A stretch of DNA of 64,000 nt from Laetiporus sulphureus 93-53 (Eukaryota > Basidiomycota > Agaricomycetes > Polyporales > Laetiporaceae). Each line of letters opens with the position of its first letter. Position 1 is the stretch's first letter. Positions 45,330-57,285 of the stretch are shown here, in pieces. The notes beneath the pieces are model-generated. The model was not told the origin of the DNA and did no database searches. It saw nothing but the letters and a program-made list of their open reading frames with translations. Position numbers and translations under genes: made by a program. The stretch lies in assembly GCF_001632365.1 (NCBI RefSeq), contig NW_024468551.1, forward strand, positions 64,602 through 128,601, read 5' to 3'.

Positions 45330-47600
45330 AGCGTATGCAACCATATAGACCGACCTTATCTAACTTCCGCTTCACAGGCATCCCATTCTCGCCAGGAACC
45401 GTTATATACACATCGTCATACGTGTCGTCGGTTGGCTCGGCATTGCGTCGCTCGTTCTCGGATGCGACGCGGAGTCGAATTATCAAGAGGAGAAACGAGC
45501 AGCCCAGGTAGCAGAGGCCGATCAGTGTCCATGGGACGCAGTTCCTGCACCGGCGACAATAAGCGCCAATGAGATGGTAATGAAACCTTAGTCGAAGGGT
45601 TGCTAGGTCGCCGTGGCTTGTACTTCTCTTGCCACATCAACGGTCCCAATGTGCTGCCAAAACAGTATGCGATGAGCACGCCTCGTGCAACCCGCCATGA
45701 CGCTCGAAAGCCAAGAGAGGGAGAGAACGAACCCCGTCGTGCCAACGCCTGTCCCCACGGTGAATAAAGCGCAAATTACACACACCGCATACCACACCCC
45801 AAACACGCACTTATCAGCCACTGCGCGTACAGCAGTCCAATTTAGTTGCTCCACGGCAGCAGGTTGACGAGCAGCACGCCAACGAGGTTCCGAATGAACT
45901 TTACTGCGCGTGCATTTTCCAGTCAGGCAGCGAGCCGCACGCCCATCCAGATAGTGACGATTTTGATGATGCCGTCCACACAGCCGAGAAGTGTCGTCTG
46001 TAGGTAAGTGAAGGCGAGAGAAGGTACAACCATCTGCCCTTGGGTCGTGAGGTGGTATTGAGTGCGGAGAAGAGGGCGAAGACCCACGGCCCTGGGCCAA
46101 GCAGCCCCTGTGGTTTCCGTGTGAAAAGGCGGACTTAGCATGGAGGCTTTTGAGGGACTGAAGAGCGTGTACTGTGGGTCCGGCGATTCATATCACCAGA
46201 CTAGTATAGATGAAAAAAAGACATACCTTCAGGCGTTGTACAGTCGCCATACATTCTTCATTGGTCAAGAACCATGCATTTGTGGGAGAGTCGGGGAAAT
46301 GAAGGCTTTAGAAACAATCATTGAAAGCTTCGAATGGAGACCCGTGTAATCAACTCACCAATAGACCATGACAGGGAGGAATGTCATAACGCCGGTGATT
46401 GTCACGAGCCTGACGTACGAGATGACGCTGTGAGTATCGGTGGCGCGAAAACCCCGACCATTGCCATGATTCAACGCCCTTAGTTCTAATATGCAAAGTT
46501 CGGAAGCCAATGAAACTAGATATGATATGTGCTGATTGCATGGAGTTACGAGACATCCAGAAATTATATTCTGTTGCTCTACTCACCGGTCCCATTCATC
46601 AGAACTTACAAGACATGAGCGACAGGTCAACCACAAAAGAGAACCCACCCACACTAATATCCCACTCGCAGCGTCTGCTTGTTAGGAGTACGGAACATAG
46701 AGCTGACGATCATGAGGCCCGCCATGATAGATCCTTCACACATGCCGAGTAGCAAGCAAGCGACGAATAACTGCGCGAAGTCCTCGCACGCGGCATGCAT
46801 CGTCAAGGTAGCGCCCCATATGAAGATGGTCGTGCTGAAGGAAAGCGGCCATTAGATACGATATATGAAGATGATAAGAGCAGGTTCCTCGTACATGTTC
46901 CCACCGGAAAGCATTGCAATGCGATATTCTGACCATACTTGAATACGGGGTAGCTAACGTAGAAGACTGTTCCGAGCCTATGGGAGCATGAACATGTGAA
47001 CGCACACACGATATTGTATCTCACCGGTTGTACTTGTCAAGGAAGGCTCTTCAGCAGGAACACACCGAATTATCAACAAGCATACTCGTTCGTAGTCAAG
47101 TATTTCGCTCCTCTGTCAAAGGCATAGACATAAAATGAAAGATCCCCGAAATGATATGGGATTCAGTGACAAACCTAATACCAAGGATTGCAGCACTTTC
47201 GAGGGTGGTTTTGTCCATGATCTGTATCCGGTACGGTGCTACATTCCATCCACATTATTCAAGTGCATGTCAAGTACACGTAGCGTTCCCGAAGGCCAAT
47301 ACATGGTACCATGCGCAGAGATAGGACCGACGTACTGCACATGAGAGATAGAATATGCAAGTCAATCTTCTCGCACCCGATCGGCCTCTATGGGGTACAG
47401 TGTATCCGTGTTTTCGGAAATGAGCTGGGCCGCAGTATCCATAACTTCGCTTGATATAGCGATGTGCCCATCTTTGAACTCATCTTCATCGTTTATCACT
47501 TCATTGGCATTGGGTCCTAATTCTTGTAGCAGGGCGTAGCACGACCCCCCTCGTAGAGTGCACCGACCCGCCTTGTGTGAGAATATACTTATAGCATGCA
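45330..47600 (-). pseudogene. MFS transporter relic (allantoate/anion permease-like), copy A
   Basis: Reading leftwards, exons recall the Dal5-like major facilitator family. Around 47230 comes MDKTTLESAAILGI, around 46740 LFVACLLLGMCEGSIMAG and MIVSSMFRTPNKQTLRVGY, and around 46460 FIGFRTLHIRTKGVESWQW. Around 46290 comes AWFLTNEECMATVQRLK, around 46000 YLQTTLLGCVDGIIKIVTIW, around 45720 GVGTTGFVLSLSWLSSVMAG, then GSTLGPLMWQEKYKPR and the tail DDTYDDVYITVPGENGMPV. Breaks: a stop after RVGY, frameshift after FALFSALN, TAA inside the NLLPWSN region, and no clean start. Substrate cannot be named. Confidence 0.7.
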
Positions 47601-47802
47601 ACGTCGTGTCTTCTACCGCATTGCGCAAAAGAGTAGAAACGTGGGAAAACAGGTGCGATCACGACTGCGCCACAGACGCGTAATCGCACGTGACGAACTT
47701 GCCCTTCGCGACTCTGCGTTCGCAAGTGTGCGCCGGCGTGCTGCGACGAGCTCCGATTCGCCAGCGACTTGTTTAATGATCTCCCACTGACGCGCCCCGA
47801 AG

Positions 47803-49419
47803 TACGGTCTCGATTTCTGGAAGCCCGGCTCTGGTATCATTCACCAAATTATCCTCGAGAACTATGCATTCCCCGGTGGACTTATGATCGGCACGGGCTC
47901 GCACACGCCCGACGCGGGTGGTCCTCGGTATGGTTGCTTGCGGTGTCGGTGGTGCGGATGCCGTCGACGTCTTGGCTGAGCTGCCTTGGGAGCCCAAGGT
48001 CATCGATGTGAACCTCGTTGCCAAGATCAGCGGCTGGACGACTCCCAAGGTAAGCATTTCATACTCGTGTCTCTGCCATCTGCTGATTCTCGCCCACAGA
48101 TGACATCCTCAAGGTTGCAGGCACTCTCACTGTCAAGGGCGGTACTGGTGCCATCGTCGAGTACAAGGGTCCTGATGTCGAGTCGCTTTCCTGCACGAGT
48201 AAGGCAACGATGCGTGCGGTCCTTGCATCGGTCAGTGGGACAGACGGGACGTCAAGAAGGGTGAGAAGAACTCCAGTGAATACTTGTTGCTTAGACGGCA
48301 GTGAAGTTTGTATCAGATTTAGTCCCTGCGTAGTCATCACTTCGTACAACCGTAACTTCACCCGCCGCAACTATGCCAACCCTCTGCCCACGCTTTCGTC
48401 GCCTCCCCCGACATTGTGACTGCGATGGCGTTCGCGGGCGACCTTCACTTCAACCCCCTCACAGACACCCTTATTGACTCCGATGGCAAGCCGTTAAAAT
48501 TCAGCAGCCCCACCGGCAAGGAGCTCCCGCGCAAGGGTTATGATCCCGGATTGGACATTTTCCAGCCTCCTCCGAAGGATCGAGCCAGCGAACAGGTCGC
48601 AGTCGACCCGAAGAGCGACCGTCTCCAGATCCTGAAGCCCTTTGCTCCCTGGGATGGTAAGACCGGTAAGCGCCCCTCTGGAGCGTGCGATTGGAGATTA
48701 GGCATCGAGCAAGGATGAAGCGACGCATCACATCTCGGCCGATAAACCCTGGCTCAAGTACCGAAGGCTCCCTGAGAACATCTCTCGTGCATATTTCTCT
48801 GCCGCTGTTTGGCCCACACCCGTCTGATGTTCTTGTTTGGCTTCCAATGTGCAGAGAACTGTCTGATCAGTGCCATCAATGCTGAGAACGGCGAGGCGGA
48901 CAAGGTGAAGAACCAGGTCACTGGCGAGTACGGCCCTGTCCCGCAGACGGCCGCGTACTACCGCGACCACGGCATTAGGGGTCATCGTCGGCGATTACAA
49001 CCACGGTGAAGGCTCCTCGCGTGAGCACGCTGCGCTCGAGCCGCGTTTCCTCGGCGGTCTCGCTATCATCGCTCGCACGTATCCACGAGAAAAACTTGAA
49101 GAAGCAGAGTATGCTCGCGTTGGCATTCGCGAACCTGGCCGACTACGACAAGGTGCAGCTCGACGGCCGCCTGTCGATTCACGGCCTCCAGGACTTCCAG
49201 CCCGGCAAAAACCTCACGCTCGCGCTTAAGCATAAGGATGGGTCGAAGGATGAGATTCCGCTTGCGCACAGCTTCAACGAGGGACAGAACTAATGGTTCA
49301 AGGCGGGCTCAACGCTCAACCTGGTATGTCCATTCCTATCCTCCCGCGGTCCGGTCGATCATCTGCTCACTGGTTTGTTGAAGATGGCCACGCACGCGAA
49401 GGCCAAGGTGCGGCAATAG
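47803..49419 (+). pseudogene. Aconitase pseudogene, copy B
   Basis: Homologous to exons 5-10 of the intact gene; exons 1-4 are absent. Lesions: an inserted C near 47925 (GGTCCTCGG against GGTCTCGG), a 9-bp loss near 47998, and a deletion of about 495 bp inside exon 6 near 48210 that removes the first iron-sulfur Cys region. The junction joins GGCAACGAT to GCGTGCGG. There are further small indels, and TAA near the end (GGACAGAACTAATGG where the intact gene has GGGCAGATTGCATGG). It cannot encode an active enzyme. Confidence 0.93.
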
Positions 49420-50056
49420 ACGCGTGCACTGACGCGGACGCTGGCCTGTCGCCCGTAGAATGGCGGGGTATGGGGTTAGAGCGTGGTGTCGCTGCCGGTG
49501 GAAGAAAGAATTATCGCATAGCTGATTAGGTTACTAGTATTGTTGCAAGTGTATCTGAATTCTTTTTCATTATTCTGCTTTGGTTTCGTCTCTGTCCGTC
49601 GTATGCAAGCTGTGTATAAAGCTAGAACGAACGAACGCTTACAATAGCCTGCGTGCGGTGGTACTTGTTCCTCTAATATCTGTGAGTTCCTTCGACTGAT
49701 CTGTATACGCGGCATGAACCCTTGTGTAGGGTGCGTTGAACGAACCGCTCACAAGATAGGACGAGATGTGTCACATCTGCAAGTTGAAATTGGGCTTACC
49801 AGCGGTTTGTCTCGCGGGGGGGTGCTCCGCATGCGCTGCTGGTCGTACAAGGAGACATTTATCAAGCCCGGGACTGTCACTCATGGCGTGAAACGAATAG
49901 TTTGAGTGCGGATAAATATCAGATTTATGCGGCAAGGAAAAAGCGAGGTATGCAATAGTAGTACATAGACCGAGACAGGTAAGAACGTACTGAGATGGGT
50001 GACGGGGGGATACATACGTGGGGCGCAATAAAATATACGGTGGAATGATGTGGTAC

Positions 50057-51761
50057 CTAGAAGTGCGGAATGAGTTCTACCCAAGAGATGGTCTTGTATG
50101 CGCCGGGAGGAAGCTCGCGGAGAGTGGTGAATGCGATGGCCAGGAGGATGAGTCGGGAGGGGACGTATAGTAAGGTGGTGATGATAACGAGGATAGTTGA
50201 GAACTGTTCCAACGCAATTTTCACTATTTTAGGTAAAGGCACTGATTGAGATATTGCTCCGATACCGGCCATACACACCACAATGACAGGAGAATACGTG
50301 ATCACAAGCGACAGTACTCGCCAAAGGTATTGCTCAGTGACCGTTGGAAAATGGGAATACCATGCAGTGCAATGGATGAGTCCAAACAGTATAGGCACAA
50401 CAACTGCACAGGATGTAACGGCTGCGCTTAGTACCGCATCGCTGATTGTGTCATCTAATGAGGAGCCTCCATGCCACCATTGTTCAAAAGTAAGTGGAGC
50501 AAAGATAAAGAAGAAGGGGGCCAATATGATGTACAGCACGACCAGTAGCGGCCAAATGACCGCCAAGACCGCACGCGGCAGCCCACGATGAAATGAGTTT
50601 TTTTTGTCTCGAATGGCTTTGATATGTGCATGAATGGGCCCACGAATGCGTTCGTATGCTGAGTTCCAGATTAGCCTCAGCGGATGAATCAGGTTCTGTA
50701 AGCACGTCCTTTCCTCACGTTGAACGGAGTGGCAATGTCCTAAAAGAACTACATGAGTTCTGCTGTGCAATCGATGATCATCGAATAGTACTCACTTGAT
50801 GTCTTCGACCCGAGGTGGGAGTGGACGGCAGTAGAGCGCGAATAATTGTCCAGTAGACCAAGCTCGACCTCGTTTGTATTTGTCGGATGATCTGCCTCCT
50901 CCACTGTTCTTTGCAGGTTCGGTGCATCCGCCGCATTCGCGATACTGCGGGCCAGAGCATCCATTATGGCCGTAATAGCGTTCGGATTTTTATGAAGGAC
51001 AATTGATACGTCAATGCAGAATGGCTTCGCAAACCATAACGCATACATGGCAATCGCCATAATTGTGTAACTTGCGGTAAAGATTTCTAGCTCCGTGATA
51101 GGGAGGCGTTCGATGGGACGGGCGATGACCTGCAGCGTGAACCAGCAAGTCTGAACGACTGCGGCCATTTTAGACAGCCAGTTTGCTTTGCTTCTGTCTT
51201 GGATTTCCTCCTTCGATATATGTGGGAAGTTTATTTCGTTGTTTTCGATGAGGCAGATTAATTTATAGTAGTCGAGCTGCTTTGTGCTGTGTTCCGACGG
51301 GTCGCATAACGCAAACCCTCCCATCAGAACAAAGAAGCCATGAGTAGTCGTCCAGCCATGCTCTGAGATGTCTCAACGTCAGCCTAAAGGAAGTGAAACT
51401 GAAGGGACTGCATATAACCTTTGAACACATTCATCCGAGCTATACTACGAGCGTTCAAATATTGGAACGTCGCTGTGAAAATGTATATCTCCGGTGCAAT
51501 GATGGCGCTAATGGTAAACCACATGCGGCGAAACGTCTGCCACCAGGGATCCTCTCCGTACGGCGGAATGTCGGGGTGAACAGCAGTCCAGACGCATGCA
51601 ATGATGGTGGCGAAGCAACTGGACACGATGCTCAGGAGCGTTCGACAGTCGCTGAGTTTATCGCAGGATGGGGAGATGTCCTCGACTGACTGAACGTCGG
51701 AGATGGGTGCGGCGACTGAGCGCTGACTGAAGTAATAAACGAACACGAGAGCGAGGAGCAT
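50057..51761 (-). CDS. Polytopic membrane protein, copy B
   Basis: Exons 51761-51419, 51362-50796 and 50739-50057; both introns are 56 nt; 530 residues. Phases match copy A. Sequence landmarks: MLLALVFVYYFSQRSVAAPI, DIPPYGEDPWWQTFRRM, THGFFVLMGGFALCDPSEHS, FGLIHCTAWYSHFPTVTEQY, FTTLRELPPGAYKTISWVEL. No stop or frameshift, although the flanking genes are dead, which suggests selection or recent homogenisation. The first intron's donor is GTTATA, weaker than copy A's GTAATG. Function unknown. Confidence 0.8.
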
Positions 51762-52640
51762 GATGTGGAGCGTCAAATGACTTCTCGAGATGTGATGAAT
51801 TATAAGGCTGACAAGGACAAGCAGCGCGACCGAGCCCCATTATTGAAGGCGATGGCGCAAGAGCCCATGTGATGCTGATCGGACGTCTTCACTGCGATGC
51901 TCGACTGGGAACGTACCTGATACGGGTATCTCGTGACAATGCCATGCCCTGCAATGCCATGCCATGGGGACGGCAGCTCCGGAAATGGAGGATCCTGTTT
52001 AAGAGCCCGCAGAGACATTTTGGCATGCGTAATCTGACAGCTGACATTCTGCGGCGGTGTAGTCGTCTGCGTTCTAGCTCAAAGAGCGGCGCCGAAGCTG
52101 AGAGACCTATGCCACATTTGCACAAATATGGGTGACGCTCAGGGCTTGCGCACGTAAACGAATGCTCTCGAGGCCGTTCAAGCCTCTCCGGACCCTTGGC
52201 CAATGCAGTGCCGCCCCAGTTCCCATGCGCTCGCCACTCTGGTCCGCTAGTCCGTGCTCTCCGCCGCTATTGATAATCTCCAACCAGAGTTCTCCGCTTA
52301 GCGCGGCCGTCGACCTCAGCACCCTTCTCCCCCGCTTCCATTGCAGACTCACCTGATGCGGCGGCCTCTTCGAACCGCTTGTCAAAGCATGGCTCGTTCC
52401 ATGAGCGCGGATGCGGATAACGTGTCCAACAAATTAGATCAGAGATGTCTGCGCAGCCCTCAATCAATATAGGATATGCATCATTGCAATGGCGGCTGTG
52501 CATCTGTAGATAGGCGCGGTGAGGCAAGAACAGCAATGGAGACAAAGAATCAGCTCACAGGACATATCAGAAACCACAGTTCTGGATGTCCGTAGTCTAA
52601 GAATTCCCGAACAGCGGAGACGCGCATCAGTAGAGATCCG
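51762..52640. other. Spacer between membrane protein gene and MFS relic, unit B
   Basis: Related to the unit C spacer (both contain the TCAAAGAGCGGCGCCGAAGC segment) more than to unit A. No supported gene; open frames here are not conserved between copies. Confidence 0.4.
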
Positions 52641-54960
52641 GCCTATGGAACCACACAGACTAACCTTATCTGACTTCCGTTCCATAGGCATCTCATTCTC
52701 GCAGGGACCATTATGTACACATCGTTATACGTATCATCGGGCGGCTCGGCATTGCAGCGATCGTTCTCGGATGCGAGGAGGAGTCAGATGATCAGGAGCA
52801 AGAAGCGGGCAGGCGAGGTAGCAGAGGGCGATAATTGTCCACGAAACGTGGTTCCTGAAACCGCTGCACCGGCCACAATAAGCGCCAGTGGGATGGTGAT
52901 GAACGCTAGTCGAAGGGTGGTTAGGTCACCGTGGCCTGCACTGCTCTTGCCACATGAACAGTCCCAGAACACTGCCAAGGCAGTAGGCGATGAGCATGAT
53001 GGAGTTCACAGTAGTTCGCTTGGCGTGTCCTGTCGTGACATTCGACAGCCGAGATAGCGAGAGCACGAACGCCGTCGTGTCAATGCCTATCCTCAGCGTG
53101 AATAAGCAGAGATTACGTACACGGAATGCCGCGCCGCAGACACGTACCGGTCAGCCACTGCGCGCACAGCAGCCCAGTCCAGTTGGTCCACGCAGCATCT
53201 TGACGAGGAGCACGCCGACGAGGTTCGAATGAAGCATGCTGCGCCGATTTACGCGCGCGCCTCTTCTCGTCACACGGCGAGCCACACACCCGTCCAGTTA
53301 GTGGCGATTTCGCTGATGCCATCAACACAGCCGAGGAGCATCACCTGCAGGTAGGTGAAGCCGAATGAATCTACAATCATTTGCTCCTGGTTCGTGAGGT
53401 GATTCGGGACGTTATGAGTGCGAAGAAGAGGGCGAAGAACCACGTCTTGGGGTCGTGCAGCGCCTTATGGACTCCGTGTGAGAAGGCGGACTAATCATGG
53501 AGTCTCTCGAGGAACGCGGAAGCGCACACGGTTTCCACCTTGAAATGCTTGTTCTCCATGTCGGTCTGGTTCTTTCTATGTTTTCAGCAACGGACTAGTA
53601 TAGATGAAAAAAATGTACCTCCATGCGTTGCATGGCTACCACACGTCCATCGTTGGTCAAGAATTGCATTGGTAGGAGAATCGGCGTAAAAGAGCCTTTA
53701 GAAGCACTAACCCGAAGCTTCGAATGGAAATCCGTCTTATCAATGCACCAATAGACTATGGCAGTGACGGATATCGTAATGCCGGTGATTGCCACAAGCC
53801 TAGAGCATGAGATGAGGCTGTTAATATAGGTGGCGCGAAGACTTGGGAATTCTGACCATTGTCACGGTTCATAGCCTTCAGTCCTGATCGAAGCTGATGA
53901 AACCAGACATAATCTACGCCAATTTCACGGAGTCGTGAGACGGCCAGGATTTATACTCTGTTGCTTTATTCATCGGTCCCATTCATCAAGCCCGAAAAGA
54001 GGTGAGCGACAAGTCAATGACCAAAGAGAAATCGCAATCACCAATATCCCACTCGCTATGTCTGCCCGTTACGAGTATAAAAGAGAGAGCTGACGATCAT
54101 GAAGCTTGCGGTGATATATCCGTCAAATACGCCGAGTATGAAGCGAGCAATGGGTAATTGAGCAAAGCTATTGCACGAGGCATGCGAGGTCGAGGCAGCG
54201 CCCCATATGAAGATCCTTGCGTGGTAGCTGGAAGCTGATGAGAGCACTTACCTCATCCATTTTCTTACTGGAAAGCGTTTCAGTGCCATATTCTGAGGAT
54301 ACTCAAATATGAGGCAGCTAACGTAGAGGACTATTGCGAGCCTGTACGATCATAAGCATGTGGACTGGTACACGCAGACGATCCCATATCTCACCAGTTG
54401 TACCTGGCAAAAAAGGCTCTTCAGCAGCAACACGCCGAACTATTGGACAGCGCACTCGTTTGTGGTCAAGTGCGTCGCTTCTCTGTCAAAGGGATAGCTA
54501 CAAAACGAAAGATCCTGAAAATGGTATGGAATTTAGTGACCAAGCTAATACCAAGGACTCCGACTGCAGCACTTCCGAGCGTGGTTTAGTTCAATGAGGT
54601 GTATCCAGTACAATGCTACATTCAGTCCACATTAGTTGAGTACATATCAAGCGCACGCTGTGTCTCCGAAGGCCAATGCTTCGTATCATGCAGGAGAGAT
54701 AAGACAGACGTACTACGATGAAAGGCGGAATGTGCCAATCAATCTTCTCTCGCACTCGATCGTCCTCTATAGGGTCCAGTGTATGCGTGTTTCCGGAAAT
54801 GATCTGGCCGCAATATCTAATACTTTGCTTGATACAGAGATGTGCCTAACTTTGAACTCATCTTCGCCGCCTGTCACTCCATTGGGTCTTAATTCTTGTA
54901 GCGGGACGTAGTACGAGCGCTCCCATAATGGGTACCGACCCGCTATGTGTGCAAACAAAC
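52640..54960 (-). pseudogene. MFS transporter relic, copy B
   Basis: Same gene as the relic in unit A. Landmarks: FILGVFDGYITASFMIVSSL (54170-54090), NVPNHLTNQEQMIVDSFGFT and MLLGCVDGISEIATNW (about 53420-53280). Near 54,900-54,800, GGEDEFKVRHISVSSKVLDI matches the cytosolic N-terminus of copy A. It has several stops and shifted exons. It retains a segment (NVPNHLTNQEQ) that is frameshifted in copy A. Confidence 0.65.
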
Positions 54961-55174
54961 TTCTAGCACGTAATGTCTTGTTTTATAACAGTTAAAGGCG
55001 TCATATTACAAGAGCTCATTGCAAGAGGGTAGAGATGTGGAAGGCTGCTTCGCGACTGCGCCACAGGCGCGTGAGGCAGCCTCACGTGACGAACTTTGCT
55101 CGTCCTGAAGTTTAAACTTCAAACCAAGCTGCCGCTTCGCGGTATATGTCCTGTCACCGACTCTGCTTTCGGAC

Positions 55175-56612
55175 CATCGGTTCCTGCACGAACGAGGACA
55201 TGACCCACGCCGCGTCGATCGCTCGCGAGGCTGCAGATCACGGCTTGAGCACAAACTGGATCCGAGCAGTGTTCGCACGACCATCGACCGTGACGCCCAG
55301 ATTGCGACGTTCGAGGAGATTGATGGTCTCATTCTCGCTCATTCATGCGGTCCTTGCAGTGGTGAATGGGACAGGCGGACGTCAAGAAAGGCGAGAAGAA
55401 TTCCAGTAAGTATCTGTTGCTTACACGCTAATGAAATTGGTGTCCGGTGTTGTGAGTATAAGGAACGAATGTTTTCCTGTACGAAGGCTGATTCATGAGC
55501 TCAGTCTCCGCCTAGTGATTCCTTCAGCAACCGTAACTTCACCGCATCCCGCTAACAACTGCAGTACCCACGCCTTCCTCGCCTCTCCCGACATCGTGAC
55601 TGCGTTCGCATTCGCGGGTGAGCTCCGCTTCAACCCCCTCAGACACCCTTACCGGCTCAAATGGTAAGACATTCAGGTTGAGCGACCCGACCGGCAAGGA
55701 GCTCTCGCCCAAGGGCTACGAGCCCAGGCAGAACACCTTCCAGCCTCCTTCAAGGACCGTGCCAGCGTACAGGTCGCAGTTGACCGGACGAGCGACCGTC
55801 TCTAGATGTCGAGGGTCTCCCCGTTCTCATCAATGCCAAGGGCAAGCGCAGTGAGTACCCTCCTTGAGCATGTGATTTGGAGATTAGGCATTGAGGAAGG
55901 ATGTAGCGACGGATCACACCTCGCCTGTTGGGCCCTGGCACAAGTACCGAAGACTCTTTGAGAACATCTCTCGTGCGTATTTCTCTGCCGCCGTCGGCAC
56001 ACGCCCGTCTGATGTCGTTGTTTGCGTTCTGCACAGAGAACTGTCTGATCGGTGCCATCAACGCTGAGAACGTCGATGCGAGCAACATAAAGAACTAGGT
56101 CACTGGCGAGTATGGCGGTGTCCCGCAGACGGTGCGTACTACCACAATCACTGGATCAAGTGAATTGTCGTCGGCGATTACAACTACAGTGAAGGCTCCT
56201 CTCGTGAGCACACTACACTCGAGCCACGCTTCCTCTACGATCTCGTTATCATCATGCGGTCGTTCGCCCGTATACATGAGGCAAAATTGAAGAAGCACGG
56301 CATGTTCGCGTTGACGTTCACGAGCCCGGCCGACTACGACGCCGTGCGGCCCGATGACCGTGTGTCGATTCTTGGTTTGCAGGAGTTCCAGCCTGGCAAG
56401 AATTTGCCGCTTGCGCTTAAGCATATGGATGGCTCGAAGGATGAGATTTCGCTTGCGCATAGCTTTAATGAGAGTCAGATTGAGTGGTTGAAGGCGGGCT
56501 TTACGCTCAACCTGGTATGTCCATTCGTATCCTTCCGCGGTCCGGTCGATCGTCTGCTCACCGCTTTCTTGTGAATGGCCGCGCATGCGGAGGCCAAGAC
56601 GCAGCAACAGAT
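55175..56612 (+). pseudogene. Aconitase pseudogene, copy C
   Basis: Homologous to the 3' part of exon 6 through the terminal exon. It starts inside the CTNSS region, here read as [20 protein letters not shown] (in-frame loss of SSY and neighbours). NACGPC has become HSCGPCSG. Other lesions: an insertion of about 40 bp in the intron 6 equivalent, a stop after SNIKN (TAG), and several indels around 56130-56260. The last long stretch (56254-56515) still reads FARIHEAKLKKHGMFALTF and [17 protein letters not shown]. Confidence 0.92.
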
Positions 56613-57285
56613 GCGTAAACAGATGCGGCCACTAGCCTGTCGCCCGCAGAACGGTAGGGGTAAGGAGTTAGAGCGTGCTGTCGCTGGAAGAAAGGATTAT
56701 CGCATCGCCGATGAAGTTACTCGTATTGCTGCAATTCTTTTCCATTATTCTACTTTGTTTTCGTCTCTTTGTCTGTCATATGCAAGCTCCGTATAAAGTA
56801 GAACGAATGAACGTTTGCATTAACAGCCTCTCGTCGTTGAGATTGGGCGTGTGGTGGTACCGTCTCCTTGAATATCTGTGAATCCTTCGACTGATCTGTT
56901 CACCGTCGAACGAGCCCTTCGTAGGGTGCGTTAAGCGAACCGTTCACAAGATAGGACGAGATATCTCACATCTGCAGGTTGAAATTGCACCTACCAGCAG
57001 TTTGTGTCGTGAAGGGCGCTTCGAATGCGCTGTAGCGGATGAGCAGGCTTGACCATGACGACTCCCTGCTGGCCGTACAAGGAGACAATTTCAGACCCGG
57101 AACCGTCACTCAGCATACCAGAATGACTAGCTTGAGCGCGGATAAATATCAGGTTTATGCGGGCAAGGGAAAAGCGAGGTATGCAATAGTAGTACATAGG
57201 CCGAGACAGGTAGGAACGTATGAAGATCGTGACGGGGGATGCATATGTGGGGCGAAATAAAATATGCGGTGAAATGATGTGGTAC
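56613..57285. other. Convergent 3' region between aconitase relic and membrane gene, unit C
   Basis: Shares its sequence with 42206-42849 and 49420-50056 (for example GCGAGGTATGCAATAGTAGT in all three). No coding content. It would contain the 3' UTR of the membrane protein gene on the minus strand. Confidence 0.5.

Larger units (their letters stand above)
40008..47774 (+). repeat. Tandem segmental repeat, unit A
   Basis: Unit order: aconitase (plus), membrane protein (minus), MFS transporter relic (minus). Unit B begins with sequence matching aconitase intron 4 of this unit (40008 onward matches 47775 onward: AATGATC... ACTGACGCGCCCCG). Unit length is about 7.8 kb. Units keep gene order and orientation. 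Confidence 0.85.
47775..55174 (+). repeat. Tandem segmental repeat, unit B
   Basis: About 7.4 kb. It starts in the aconitase intron 4 equivalent (47775) and contains a broken aconitase, an intact membrane protein gene and a broken MFS gene in the same order and orientation as unit A. It ends at the start of unit C. Confidence 0.85.

Noticed and set aside
45330..47600. Functional MFS transporter in unit A
   Set aside because: Several exons are good, but a stop after RVGY, a frameshift after FALFSALN and a TAA in a transmembrane segment make it a pseudogene.
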